Of a DNA stretch of 64,000 nucleotides, positions 49,596-60,098 are shown one piece after another (positions within the stretch are counted from its first letter, which is position 1; each line of letters begins with the position of its first letter). The notes below the pieces were generated by a model. The model saw nothing but the letters and a program-made list of their open reading frames with translations. It searched no databases and was not told where the DNA came from. The stretch spans positions 6,765,501 through 6,829,500 of the forward strand of contig NC_134747.1 in NCBI RefSeq assembly GCF_050436995.1, given 5' to 3'. Source of the stretch: Anticarsia gemmatalis (Eukaryota > Arthropoda > Insecta > Lepidoptera > Erebidae). Both the position numbers and the translations under genes were made by a program.

Positions 49596-51435
49596 TGAGA
49601 TTCGTCTATGGTCCGTTGACGTAACGTTGTCTAAAATTTTCAATTTTATTTCCAAAATTATATTTTCGCAATATTTTGGATTTGATAAGCAGTAAATACA
49701 TAATAATATACAATTGTCTTTGTTATGGAGGAGGGCGACCTCAGTGATGACGATAACAAGAATAAAAAGGGCAAGAGAGCCCGGGATAGTGGAGACAGCA
49801 GCGAGGATGGCTATATCACGGTTTGTAGGAGAAAGCAGAAGAAGCTGTTCAGAAGTTTTTCAGCTGAAAATAATATAAATTCATCTGAAACATTCGTGGA
49901 TGCTGAGGAGAGTATGCGAGTTGGAGGCGAGTATGAAGTATCCTTGTCATCGGTACAAATTTTACCAAAGCAGATGGCTTTAGCTCGACTTATTCGTGAT
50001 CAAGGTATTATGAACATCATTAAAATTAAATATAAAAGCCCATATAAAGTATTTGTCCGATTCAGTAATAAAATTCAAGCAGAAAAGCTCGCCAACTGTG
50101 AAAAATTAATTGAAAAGAAAATACGAGCTCAGTTTATTGATGAAATTAATTTGTCTTATGGTATCATCAGAGGAGTTGATCTGGATATTGATGAGAAGGA
50201 ATTACTAGAAAATATTTTGGCGTCATGTGACATTCTGTCTGTAAAAAGATTGAAGAGATTGAACAGAGATCATGTATGGGTTGACAGCGAAACTTTGAGG
50301 TTATCTTTCAAGAGTATACATCCTCCCGTGTATATTTACGCATACGGGTGTAAATTTACCGTCGAGAAATATGTATTTCCAGTTACACAGTGCTCCGCGT
50401 GTTGGAAGTTTGGGCATATAAAGAAATATTGCTCGTCCAGTAAAATAGTTTGCCCCAAATGTGGCTTGGATCACGTTAACTGTGATATTGCTGTGTTTAA
50501 GTGTCCTAATTGTAAGGGATCGCACATGGCTCTCGACAAATGTTGCCCTCGATTTGTGCAAGAGAAGAAGATTCGTTTTATTATGAGTGACCAGAGCGTC
50601 ACTTATAAAAAAGCTTTCGAAATGTATTTGAAAAATAAAGGTGATAAGTCAGTACCTCAGAGTATAGTTAAAAAGAAACCTATTGACTTGAGCAACGTTC
50701 TGCCAAGTGGAAATAGGACATACAGCAGTATTGTTCAAGCAAATGTTGTGGTGCATAGTTCTTCAGATGGCCAGCAAGACATGAATCCTTCTTCCCCGAT
50801 ATTACCACATAAATACAGCGTCAAACGAAAAGAAAAGAGCACAAGGACAAAAAGCAGTCGGAGTGAAAATGTGGATTCGTTTGAGTCCATTCCCAGCTTT
50901 GTACAATCTGAACAATTTGAGAAAATGACTGGAGAACAACCTAGTAGTACTAAACAGAAAAAATTTGACTTACTGAATTTAATTTGGAATTTAAAGAATA
51001 TTTTAATATCAGAAAAAACTGTAGACGAAAAGATTCAGTTGGCATTTAGAGTTATTTGTGACGAATGTAAATATTTTCTTAGGAGTATGTTTAACAGTGG
51101 AGATGTCGTTGGACAGTTGTTTAATCTTTTTAATGGATAAGTTAGATATTTTACAGTAAAACTCTCAAAGTTTGAGGCCTAAATTAGTTGATTTTGAAAC
51201 ATTATTGTTTAGAGGCAAAAGTTTTATAATAATTTAAATTTGAATTGTTTAGACATAGGAATGTTTAGTATTTTTTTAGTTTATCCAGCCAGTGAGGTGA
51301 AATGTGTTTATAAATTTATATTTTGTAGTTTTAAGAAAATAACTGTGTCGATTTTTTGTTTTTGTTGTGATGGGGCTGACATAAGCTCATAAGTTAAAAG
51401 CCCTCAATAAATAAAGATTATAAAAAAAAAAAAAA
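49596..51435 (+). mobile_element. ORF1-only non-LTR retrotransposon
   Basis: The insert ends in a poly(A) run (51422-51437) just after AATAAATAAAG. It is flanked by a direct repeat, AAGAATCACATCC, at 49583-49595 and again at 51436-51448 (two leading As may belong to the tail), the hallmark of LINE-type target-primed insertion. Between them are a leader of about 130 bp, one intact gag-like ORF and about 280 bp of 3' UTR. No reverse transcriptase or endonuclease frame is present. It therefore looks like a short LINE derivative with ORF1 only, mobilised by enzymes supplied elsewhere. It interrupts the duplicated cyclase region. Confidence 0.85.
49725..51140 (+). CDS. LINE ORF1 (gag-like) protein with three zinc knuckles
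   Basis: This 471-aa nucleic-acid-binding protein is of the Jockey/I-type gag class, which packages LINE RNA. The N-terminus is acidic then basic (MEEGDLSDDDNKNKKGKRAR), with the GYITVCRRKQKK motif common at the start of such ORF1s. A folded RNA-binding region follows (about residues 60-215). Then come three CCHC-type knuckles at about 223-276: CSACWKFGHIKKYC, CPKCGLDHVNC and CPNCKGSHMALDKCC. The C-terminal third is Ser/Lys-rich and low in structure. The frame is undamaged, so the copy is either recent or conserved. The start is the first ATG after the leader. Virus-like capsid function is not implied. Confidence 0.85.
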   Translation: MEEGDLSDDDNKNKKGKRARDSGDSSEDGYITVCRRKQKKLFRSFSAENNINSSETFVDAEESMRVGGEYEVSLSSVQILPKQMALARLIRDQGIMNIIKIKYKSPYKVFVRFSNKIQAEKLANCEKLIEKKIRAQFIDEINLSYGIIRGVDLDIDEKELLENILASCDILSVKRLKRLNRDHVWVDSETLRLSFKSIHPPVYIYAYGCKFTVEKYVFPVTQCSACWKFGHIKKYCSSSKIVCPKCGLDHVNCDIAVFKCPNCKGSHMALDKCCPRFVQEKKIRFIMSDQSVTYKKAFEMYLKNKGDKSVPQSIVKKKPIDLSNVLPSGNRTYSSIVQANVVVHSSSDGQQDMNPSSPILPHKYSVKRKEKSTRTKSSRSENVDSFESIPSFVQSEQFEKMTGEQPSSTKQKKFDLLNLIWNLKNILISEKTVDEKIQLAFRVICDECKYFLRSMFNSGDVVGQLFNLFNG

Positions 51436-51449
51436 AAGAATCACATCCA

Positions 51450-52402
51450 TGCATGAACAACTAGTCATTGTTATTCTGCAAAGCATGTAACAGTCTTACG
51501 TTACTCGTATTATCTTTCAGCTTCAGGTGTTTGATTTGCACAAACATTTTAGTCAATTTTACGTCGTCTGGAAAATATTGGATAATATATTTTCCGAGAT
51601 TGAGTTGGTTTAAGTTGTATTTCTTCTTCGCGTGTTGTATTACTCGCCTTTCAACGATTTTAACTCGAAGAAAAATAATTACGTGCTTGCATGTTCCTTA
51701 TTTGTTAACTGACCTTAAAATCTATAAAATGACTTTATTGAATTTATATTTTTTAATCATTGCAAATTATTTATAAATGTAAATACACTGCACTAATATA
51801 AGTCAAACAAATAATAAAATAAAGCAATGACAAGGTTTTTGTGTGCGCTTTCAAACATTTTGACAAGAAGATCATTTCAAAACATTATTACAAAATGTGT
51901 ATAATATAATATTCAAGTTTAGAGGACTTGTTCATAACGGATTTACAGAATTCAATAAACAGTACATAAAAAATTACGAGTACTCGTGTTTAAGAGTGAA
52001 TTTTCTCTATTTCCGTCAGTTTTGTCAGTATCGCTTCTAAGTTTCATGATGCGACCATGTGAGGCTGTATTCAAGTGTTTAATTTTATGGATAAAGGTTG
52101 TTGATTTATACCCGCACCTCTTGTATGTATTTCATTTGCTATTTTCGTGCCTTAAAGCATTAAAATATTGACTGAATTTAGGCATAAACTAACGTATTGA
52201 ATTTAGTTGGTAACTTTATGTTCGAAGAAAGTTGGTTTTAAACCTTTTAAAATTGCCGAATTATTATTGAGGTTTTCCTGTTAAGAAATCATTAGTATTC
52301 GCTAGAATGTCATAGCCATTAAATAGAATTAAGTCTTTATTACTCGAGGATTTTTTGCGAGAGTGCATATAACCATCGCCAACTAAGGGGAAGCATGTAC
52401 AT
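51450..52402. other. AT-rich, no gene supported
   Basis: This sequence lies between the LINE insertion and the next duplicated cyclase exon. It corresponds to intron sequence in the duplicate, too diverged to align by eye. Only short random frames are present. Confidence 0.4.
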
Positions 52403-52537
52403 GTAGCGGAGGGAATATGTGAGATCTTGTTGAGTTTCGGCTACTACTTCGAGCAGCGGCTGGTGGCAGTCAAGGGCAAGGGCCAGCTCATGACCTACTA
52501 CCTGCAGGGCAAGCGAGACACGCCCGTCGCGCCCACC
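52403..52537 (+). pseudogene. Duplicate of cyclase exon 19, still open
   Basis: This copies exon 41083-41232. From GAGTTTCGGCTACTACTTCG through GCGAGACACGCCCGT it is nearly identical apart from a 3-base deletion (Arg-Gly-Leu becomes Arg-Leu). The end lacks 15 bases, but the GTCAGTAACAC donor context is retained. An AG stands before it at 52404-52405 (GTAG) or further upstream. The frame is open: VAEGICEILLSFGYYFEQR, then LVAVKGKGQLMTYYLQGKRD. Its neighbours in the duplicate are eroded, so it is listed as a pseudogene fragment. Its preservation is anomalous. Confidence 0.7.
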
Positions 52538-52587
52538 GTCAGTAACACCAAATGAGTACATTCATTATGGAATCGTAAACATACTAA

Positions 52588-52905
52588 TCAACTTTCCAAA
52601 TGTTTATGATAATCATGCTCAGACAAATATGAACTGACACCATGTATGCGCATGCTTAAGGCAATTTTCACCTTGGAATTTTGACAATGAGTGTCATAGA
52701 TTTTACTTATAAATAAAGATTCAAGATCTTTTACACCTTGTTTGGAAGGAATGTAGTCAACGCAATATTGATAACCTTTCCTTTTTTTCAGCTCTATTGT
52801 GACTTGTGTTCCACTGCTAGGCAGATGCCTCAGATGCTGTTCTGCGCGATTTTCTGCCATACTGCTAAACTGACTACACTTTCGTTCACCTATAAATTGA
52901 TGCAT
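52588..52905 (-). CDS. Hypothetical 105-aa ORF
   Basis: A single minus-strand frame runs from 52905 to 52588 inside the duplicated cyclase region. I do not recognise it. It has no signal peptide or membrane segment. The middle (VTIELKKRKGYQYCVDYIPS) is basic and its composition looks more protein-like than neighbouring random frames. A second Met sits at residue 16. No poly(A) tail or target duplication was seen around it. It may equally be a chance frame. Confidence 0.22.
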   Translation of the reverse strand: MHQFIGERKCSQFSSMAENRAEQHLRHLPSSGTQVTIELKKRKGYQYCVDYIPSKQGVKDLESLFISKIYDTHCQNSKVKIALSMRIHGVSSYLSEHDYHKHLES

Positions 52906-53140
52906 TAGAAGTTATCAAATACCAATCAATTGATTGATTTTTTGTAATTTATTTTAGCTGAAAAATAAAAGCCGACTGACAACTCGTACGCTGGTTCGTA
53001 TGATATTATGTTAATATCTAAAGTGGTGAAATTAGAAATAGAGAATAGAACTTTTTAATTGAACTTCGACCTATTGTGCAAAGATTGAATAGTCGTTGTT
53101 TTATAAATGATGACTTGTACATTAATCAAGTCGTAAACAC

Positions 53141-53240
53141 AGTTGCCGGCGGCCATCCTCGGTGACACGCTATTATCAAATGGGTGAAGTCGCGAGCGGC
53201 GCTGACCAAGCAAGTCTTACCGGTCTGGAGAACTTTGCCT
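53141..53240 (+). pseudogene. Decayed copy of the last cyclase exon
   Basis: This is similar to 42239-42340. The stretch GCCGGCGGCCATCCTCGGTG followed by ACACGCTATTATCAAATGGG corresponds to GCCGGCCCCGGTGACGCACTACTGGCCAACGG, and GAGCGGCGCTGA to GGCCGGCGCTGA. Indels break the frame. It lies in the same order relative to the exon-19 copy as in the parent gene. Confidence 0.65.
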
Positions 53241-53575
53241 AGTGACTACCATTCTATAGACGTAAACATTTTTATTATTTCACAATATTTTTTTTAATAA
53301 TCTTTCTGAGTTAGAGCTTAATTCGAGCTTCTCCTATTATTATCAACAAAGTACTCAGCACAACCATTTGGTTCGCCGCGTTTTAGAGTGTCGCTCTGTA
53401 ATAGATCTGCAGAATGTCGTGTCGTTTTAAAATATTAATTAAAATGTTTATTTCCTGTAAATATTTCGCATATATGCGCTGTAAGGTTGACAAGTTGTGG
53501 CTCACAAGTATGGCTTGGCTTCCGCTTACATAAAGTAAAATGTCAATAATTTATTAACGTCCATGGCGTCTCACA

Positions 53576-54600
53576 TATTTTGGGTTATGTCACTGTTGCA
53601 AATATAAAGAGATAGCAATCATTTATAAAAGCAATTAAACAAGATAAAAGGCCAACCTAACCTAGCTTTAGTATTTCAAATAGGAGTTTAATTAAAACAA
53701 ATCATCACGAAGTGCTTAAACTCAATCTTCTTTCAGCCATTTCTACAAGGTATTTGAGTTGTAAGTGATATGTATGTTCTTGTTCTATTCGACTACTCAC
53801 CTTATTTTAGTCTTGTTGTATATTAGGTCGGGGAAAATGTCTTTTCACATAATAGTATGTATGAACTTGTAATAAAATCTCTTTGGCTTCAAGAATCACA
53901 AATGAGTACACGGTTCATTAGGTTTCTTTCAGTGAGCTCTTGAGGTACCCAAATATCGAACTTTTTTGTGTACTTAGAGAAAAGATTTTATTACAAGATC
54001 ATACATACTAAGTATAATGCGAAAAGACTTTTTCCCCGACCTAATATATAATTAAATATTAAATAAATCCCTATTCATCACATCACTAGTGTGCAATACA
54101 TAATTGTGTATTCTCTATTTTATTATTCTAAGAACTCGCCTTCTCGTATAAACATGTTAGCCACGATCTACAAGTGTTTGGGAGGAAAACTGAAGGTTTA
54201 ATAATAATATTATTATATTCTCCGAGGTCTTTGACCCTAACTTCCAAATTCTAAGGTTAAGACATCTTTGCCAAAAATATTTAAAAATAGTTTTGGATTG
54301 ACCCGAAAACTCTAGACTTTTATACCAAAAAAATTACCAAACAATGTAAAGTTACTCGTAGTATAGACGTTTATGGTGAAGAGCCGAGACATCTTATTGG
54401 TTATAGCTACTTGTTTGGTAAATAATATAATAATTTATTATTTTCATAGGCATTCTTAGTGTTTCTGTTTTGACATTTTAATTGGTGTCTGACTATTATC
54501 TCTTGGATGGTAATAATGAGAAAGCGAGAGTTGTCTAATAGTTATTATATAACCAGTAGGTATTATTGTAGTGCATGCCTGTGACGTACAATTACAATTT
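53576..54600 (+). repeat. Duplicated cyclase 3' flank
   Basis: TTTTGGGTTATGTCACTGTT with GCAAATA following, at 53578, repeats 42734. Near 54500-54600, ATGGTAATAATGAGAAAGCG and AGTTGTCTAATAGTTA resemble 43277-43312. These pieces keep the parental order, extending the tandem duplication beyond the gene. The mariner MITE at 53823 was inserted within this block and is absent from the parental counterpart. Confidence 0.6.
53823..54044. mobile_element. Second mariner-type MITE copy
   Basis: This 222-bp element is homologous over its whole length to the one at 38800-39013, with the same TTAGGTCGGGG ends and TA on each side (53821-53822 and 54045-54046). It differs by scattered substitutions and a few small insertions. 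It is not at the position homologous to the first copy within the duplication, so the two insertions were independent. Confidence 0.85.
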
Positions 54601-57600
54601 ATTTACATCTAGCTTGTCTTTTATCTTTGCATAAACGAGTATTTTATAGATTCTATTTAAGTGAATCGTTTAGTCTTAAAATAAATATCTGGTGAAACTA
54701 GTGCCAGGCTAGCGTAAAAAGAGACATAATTATATGTAACCCGTTCGATTCTATGCAGGAATTCTATGCTAGTTAAAACTTGGTCCTGCCCTTGAATTGG
54801 AAAAGTAGAGATTATCAATAGAATAAGTAAATTATCTTTATTGATATTAATTTGTTAAATAAAAAGAAAGTCGAAGAAAGAATGAAGGGAGGAAGTCCAC
54901 GTGTCTTCTCTTGATTTTCTCTTGGTTTAGTAGTCGCTTGCAGATGCGCATAAATGACTTATAGCAATTGAAGCCAAGTGGGATAAGCACCAATCTCCGT
55001 TGCATTGAGGCAATACACCAATGAGTTGTTGAAGTAACTTAGGCATTGCAAAGATTTATCATTAGCACTGAAATGTCGAAGTTTCTGTTACTATTATCAT
55101 CTGATGCTATTCCCTATAATTAAGTATACCAATTGCATGCATGTATAAAAAATACGAATACCTTGGCGAAAATTATTCGCGGTATTACAAATTAAAGAAA
55201 TATTTTCTTATTCACTTCAAATTATTTTGAAGTATATCTAAGTTTTTTATATATCTATATCTGTAGGTGCTAATGCTTGTTGATAAAAAGTCATAATAAA
55301 GAAAACAAGTTTTCACTTTCCATTTCTTAAAAACCCACATGTTTATCAAAGTGGTGAATGGTTGTAACAAGGATGCCACGATATTCTAGCAACAGTACCT
55401 AGCCTTTTTAGGTAAAAATAGTTACACAGTCCTTGACCTTTTCAAATTTGAAGACTGGCTAAATTTGCTCAGGAATTTTCTTTTTATTTGATGACTATAA
55501 CAACTTCTTTTTTAATTTTGTATTTATGATTGCCGAACCGACTTTATTTAGGTAAGCTGCTTTACCTCTTTGGATATATACGGTCATACTTCATATAGTC
55601 ATCCGTACCTATCCTACCTCTTTGGACCAAAATATTTTTTTTTGTTGAACTTTATGCCTAATTCCGCTTTTCTTAAATAAAATACCCTAATTAAATACTA
55701 GATAACTGACATCTGTCGTTTTTGGATCGCAATGTGCATGCGAAATGAATATGTCAAATGGAATATAGTCATATGGTTCACACTTCTTTTTACTTTTTGT
55801 ATCATATTTTATATTCTATCGTAATTTTTATAAAAACTTAATAATTTTCAATATTAAATATTTACCGCAGTTTTTTCGGATTGTAGTTTAGGGGCCTATT
55901 CATTGCAAACAAACAAGAAATCAAATCTTTTCTCTTTCATATAAAAGTAAAGTAATATGGCAAGTAGAATGATTCATAGTTGTTATAAATATATTTTACA
56001 GTGAGTAAGTAGTTAAGTAGCCATTGTTAGTCGTAAGCTTTGCTGTAAGTCTATGACTCAAATAGTTGTAGGGTAAACAAGTGTGACATGAGCAGTATAA
56101 GCACATTGGAACTTGTTGAGTTTGATCTCTTTGTATTTCAATGTCACTCGGCGTGGACGTGTGGACCAACGTTACAAAACAAGCCACTATTACGAGAGAA
56201 CTAGTTAACCGTATTATTCATGATCTTGTACGCCTATTTCCCATTGTGCACATTCAGCTCTACTTCAAATATTCATTCTACTCTTACATTACAAATATTA
56301 CATGTATGACTGTATGTACATAATAAGTTCAAGAGCTCATGCAGCTTTTGTTATAATTTGTTTGTAAAATACTCGTATAATTTAATCTTAAACGTTTAGT
56401 GTTGGTCGAAGCTATTGTACAATTATGTTTTTAACGTAGCCATCATAATAAAAAAGATTAATGGCGCGATAAAGATTAATTATTATTATTAAAAACATTT
56501 TAAGAGAAGACCAAGATCGTTATCGACATCTCGCTCTTTAAGGAGATTTGCGAAATTCATTATAGACAATAATTGAATTCGATTATACTTTTTTGTCAAA
56601 ATACACTTCGTAATTTAACAAATAAGTTGTACTGTCAAAACGTTTTCATAAATTAAATATTAGGTAAGTTTGAAACCCACTGTTTATTAGTTGTTCCAAC
56701 ATAAATATTTTTTTATCGTGTATCTAAATGGAGTGTGGTTAATAACGTAAACAATTTAATAAAATCGTTTTAACACATTGTTTTACGGATCATTTGAATT
56801 TTCAACACTAAAGTTAACGTACCGTAACAAATCTGGCGTGTTTTGCGTTTGCACTATGTTTTAAAGTTTGGCATTTGTTATTGCTGTAATTCTTTACGCA
56901 CATATCAAAATTGAGTCCATGCAATATTAGTAAAATGTCTGTCATCGGTCAAATTCCCAGACGTCTAGTAGTAATATATCGAAACTTTGTCGTGAAATAG
57001 CAATTTTTTTTTTACAGTAACTTTTGTTTTGCTCTTCAATATTATAAAATTAGAGATCGTACTTTTTATTGATCATTATGATGTATTATTTTCTCTAATT
57101 CGTTAAGTATTGACAATGAATGTCATTTTCTCTAAACCGAATTATGTTCAAACAATTGTTAGAACACATCATTTTACAAATATTTTACGGAGTCATTTGC
57201 GTCTAATAGCAAACAAGGCTTACCAACCTATCAAAAATACAAAGTAAAAACACAGACACATTGCCAACACTTTTAAACATCAGATCTTATTGAAAGCCAA
57301 CCTCCTAATTCTGCCTACACCTTGAACTCTAGAACCGTAGATCTTGATGTGTATGAAACACAACATTCTTGATCACGCCCGCGCCGGAGCATTGCATTTT
57401 TATTTCATGTCAAGTGTACCTGAACACAAAAATAGCTTAAAAAAATAACCCTTTTATTCATAAACACACTATAAACCTATTTTAGTTAAAAAATCTACTA
57501 AAATATGTTTTCTCCTTTTCATTTCGCTAAGGAGTGAAAGAAACAAAACTTTTTATAAGCCTTTCATAACTTCATATATTTTATGATTAAGAGGGTAAAT

Positions 57601-57984
57601 ATTTCAGAGTATTTTTTACACTAACTCGGATGTAATCGTACAACGACTAAAGCTCTTTTCAGTGACGTAAGTAATTACCAGATTAGTAATCGATGTATTG
57701 CTTAATAGATCCCTTATGAGTATTATTGTATCAACGCAATCGTAATACAGTGATTTAAAGTAGTTAGCTAGTTGCGAATTATGAAGTACACTCATTTATT
57801 AATAAGTAGTTCACAAACTTTCATAAATTTATCATCCGCATTCTTTTGGAGCGTGGGACTTTTAGGAAAATAAACAATTATTGATTTTGTCATGTAGATA
57901 CCTGACAATAAAATCAATATGTATAAAATATGAGGATGAGATAAATAAACCTTATTTATATCTACTATTACTACTTTATGTTTC
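54601..57984. other. AT-rich, no gene recognised
   Basis: Only short frames occur. Nothing resembles a coding exon, RNA gene or defined repeat by eye. The region is probably intergenic between the cyclase duplicate and the gene beginning at 60 kb. Confidence 0.45.
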
Positions 57985-58160
57985 GAAGATCAATACTAAT
58001 ATTATAAAGCTCAAGAGTTTGTTTGTTTGTTTGTTTGAACGCGCTAATCTCAGAAACTACTGGTCCGATTTTAAAAATTCTTTCAGTGTTAGATAGCCCA
58101 TTTATCGAGGAAGGTTATAGGCTATATATCATCACGCTATACTTTTATATTACTGGGTAT
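57985..58160. repeat. Lepidopteran (GTTT)n-associated interspersed repeat
   Basis: The order AATACTAATATTATAAAGC, then a (GTTT)n microsatellite at about 58017-58036, then GAACGCGCTAATCTCAGAAA and ACTACTGGTCCGATTT, then a stretch ending ATATATCATCACGCTATAC, is one I recall as very common in moth and butterfly genomes, linked to Helitron-like or microsatellite-associated elements. The family name was not checked. Confidence 0.65.
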
Positions 58161-58289
58161 AATTAATAATTTTATTGACTTTAGTCAATATTCAACTATG
58201 TTACTCGTATTGTCATGTACCACATTGGTGCATGATAATGCCAAATTGCATCTGAATCAGCTCTGGGTTTGGATAAGTTGCGGCAGTTA

Positions 58290-58550
58290 CAGAAAAGCTA
58301 GAGAGTAGGAGGCTATCATGGTATGGAAATATCATGAGAAGAGAAGAAAGCCATGTTACGAGACGAGTGATGAATATGGATGTAAGCGGACATGTAAGTA
58401 GAGGAAGATCAAAAAAGAGATGGATGGATTGTGTGAAAGAGGATATGAACAAGAAAGGGGTGAATACAGAGTTGACGGCTGAAAGGGATGAGTGGAAGAG
58501 GAAAACATGTTGCCGACCTCATCTAGCGTGGGACAATGGTATAGAACATA
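58290..58550 (+). mobile_element. 3' fragment of an RTE-clade LINE reverse transcriptase
   Basis: Translation in the frame of 58334 reads WYGNIMRREESHVTRRVMNM, VSRGRSKKRWMDCVKEDM and ERDEWKRKTCC. This is the characteristic C-terminal tail of RTE-type LINE polyproteins (a WYGHV..RR, RGRPKKRW, DCVKEDM pattern). Only the 3' end is present, as usual for 5'-truncated insertions. It directly follows the (GTTT)n repeat. Confidence 0.75.
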
Positions 58551-58599
58551 TATCTCCGGGATCATTAAATTGTGCGTGTCTATGATTTTTATGCCAAAT

Positions 58600-59840
58600 A
58601 GGCTACACATATAAACAATACCCATGATTAAGTCGAAAGGACTACAAAGACTGCGAAGTAAGAGCAATAGTAGCCTTTATGTATAAAGGGAGCTTCAAAA
58701 AATAATTTGTAGAAAATTATGACTGTACTTATTATGCCCGACTAGTTGAGATTTATCAGATCAAAATGCCTAAGAAAACTGTTTTTCCCTTTAGGACAAT
58801 CTTCTTTTATTAAAGTTTATCAAATTAAGCGAGTTAAATTTTTGGATACACGTAAAAGGAAATTATTTCGCTACGTATTTACAAGTAAAGGGCGGCCTAT
58901 CTCGTAAAGGTTACAGTAGATAATGAGATATCTATGTAATACTACTTTTATATTAGCTATCTTATTGAACGTGGTAAGGTATAGAACTATGGATACCTAA
59001 ATGTCAAAACAGTTATTATTTGTTACTATGATTTAGAGCCGATTTTCCGTACACCTTTAATGCGATAAAATATTTTTTTTACGTTTTGATAGAAGAAGCA
59101 CTAACGAAAAATCTTTTATGATGATAAACTCTTCCTTGAATAGACGGGGAAATCAGTCCCAAGTTATACAACGAATCTTAAAGTGGTTAACCTATTTCAC
59201 ATACGATCTTATGCCTCCATGTATCATCGACCTATTAGACTTCAATTAATCACGTTCTGTTTCGTTGTACCAACATGTAACTAGCCGATGATACTGATCT
59301 ATAATCCCTGATAGTTTCATAATCATTGAACATACCCATTGTTTCCCATGAGTTCATGGCATACAACAAAACAATGCTTTAGAAAATGTTTTTATTTATT
59401 TTTGGGACGATCATAACATGATTACATATTGATGAGTTACGTGATGTATTGAAATCTAGACTTCAATAAAAAGTTGCATAATTCATTTAGCACAGAAACC
59501 AAACTGAAAACTTAATATAGCTTCCTTTATTATTTGTAAAAAATGCCAACAGATAAGCCTACTTCTAAATAATATAATTTAATTTAACTCCACGCTTATG
59601 TATATTTATTTTAATTTAATTTATTAGTGAAATGAATATTATACATAACATGACGACCGAACCGATAAGACCTACTTTAAATTATCAAATCTTTGTTATT
59701 CTACTTAGTTAGTGTTATTTATGACTAAAAGTGTTATGTGTATTTTGCTCTTAAAATTTTATGTTATGTAACACATATTTTATGATTTGTTAGTGCAACG
59801 AAGGACATCTTATCAAAATATATATGATGAAATAGACAAA
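58600..59840. other. AT-rich, no gene recognised
   Basis: No coding or repeat feature could be supported. It is presumably upstream sequence of the gene starting at 60044. Confidence 0.4.
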
Positions 59841-59872
59841 TGTGTGTGAGTGAGCGTGTGTGTTTGTGTGTG
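59841..59872 (+). repeat. (TG)n microsatellite
   Basis: This imperfect TG/GAGTG dinucleotide run ends TGTGCAG directly before GC-rich DNA. A TG run ending in CAG could also act as a splice acceptor for an exon starting at about 59875, but the following frames show nothing recognisable. Confidence 0.55.
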
Positions 59873-59959
59873 CAGCGGTGGATGCGCCGCGAGTCCTGAT
59901 GATGCAGGTGATTCACAGCTGATGAGCGCGAAGGGTGTTGGCAGAGGTGGCTCGCGCTG

Positions 59960-60043
59960 TGGGCGAGCGGGGCGGGCGGGGCGCAGATTGAGGCCACTAT
60001 TTAACCGCACGACGGCCGCGCAACGACCTGTTGTGATCCCGTC
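59960..60043 (+). promoter_or_regulatory. Probable core promoter of the secreted-protein gene
   Basis: GGGGCGGGCGGGGCG at about 59969-59983 resembles GC boxes, and TATTTAA at 59998-60004 could be the TATA element. The start codon follows 40 bases later, which would leave a 5' leader of only 10-15 bases. This is inferred from spacing only. Confidence 0.4.
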
Positions 60044-60098
60044 ATGGCGCGCTACGCCCGTGTCGCTACTCTGGCCGCGTGCCTCTTGTTTGCCTGCG
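60044..60098 (+). CDS. First coding exon, signal peptide of a secreted protein (partial gene)
   Basis: ATG in a good context (CGTCATGG) opens 18 codons plus one base, MARYARVATLAACLLFAC, followed by a perfect GTGAGT donor at 60099. The peptide is a classic secretory signal: a short basic start, a hydrophobic Ala/Leu core and small residues near the end. Very short signal-only first exons are typical of insect secreted proteins such as cuticle proteins, serpins or proteases. No later exon could be found in the remaining 3.9 kb, so the mature protein is unknown and the gene must continue past 64000 if this is real. Confidence 0.5.

Noticed and set aside
52340..52561. 73-codon minus frame opposite the duplicated cyclase exon
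   Set aside because: It is the antisense shadow of the exon-19 copy.
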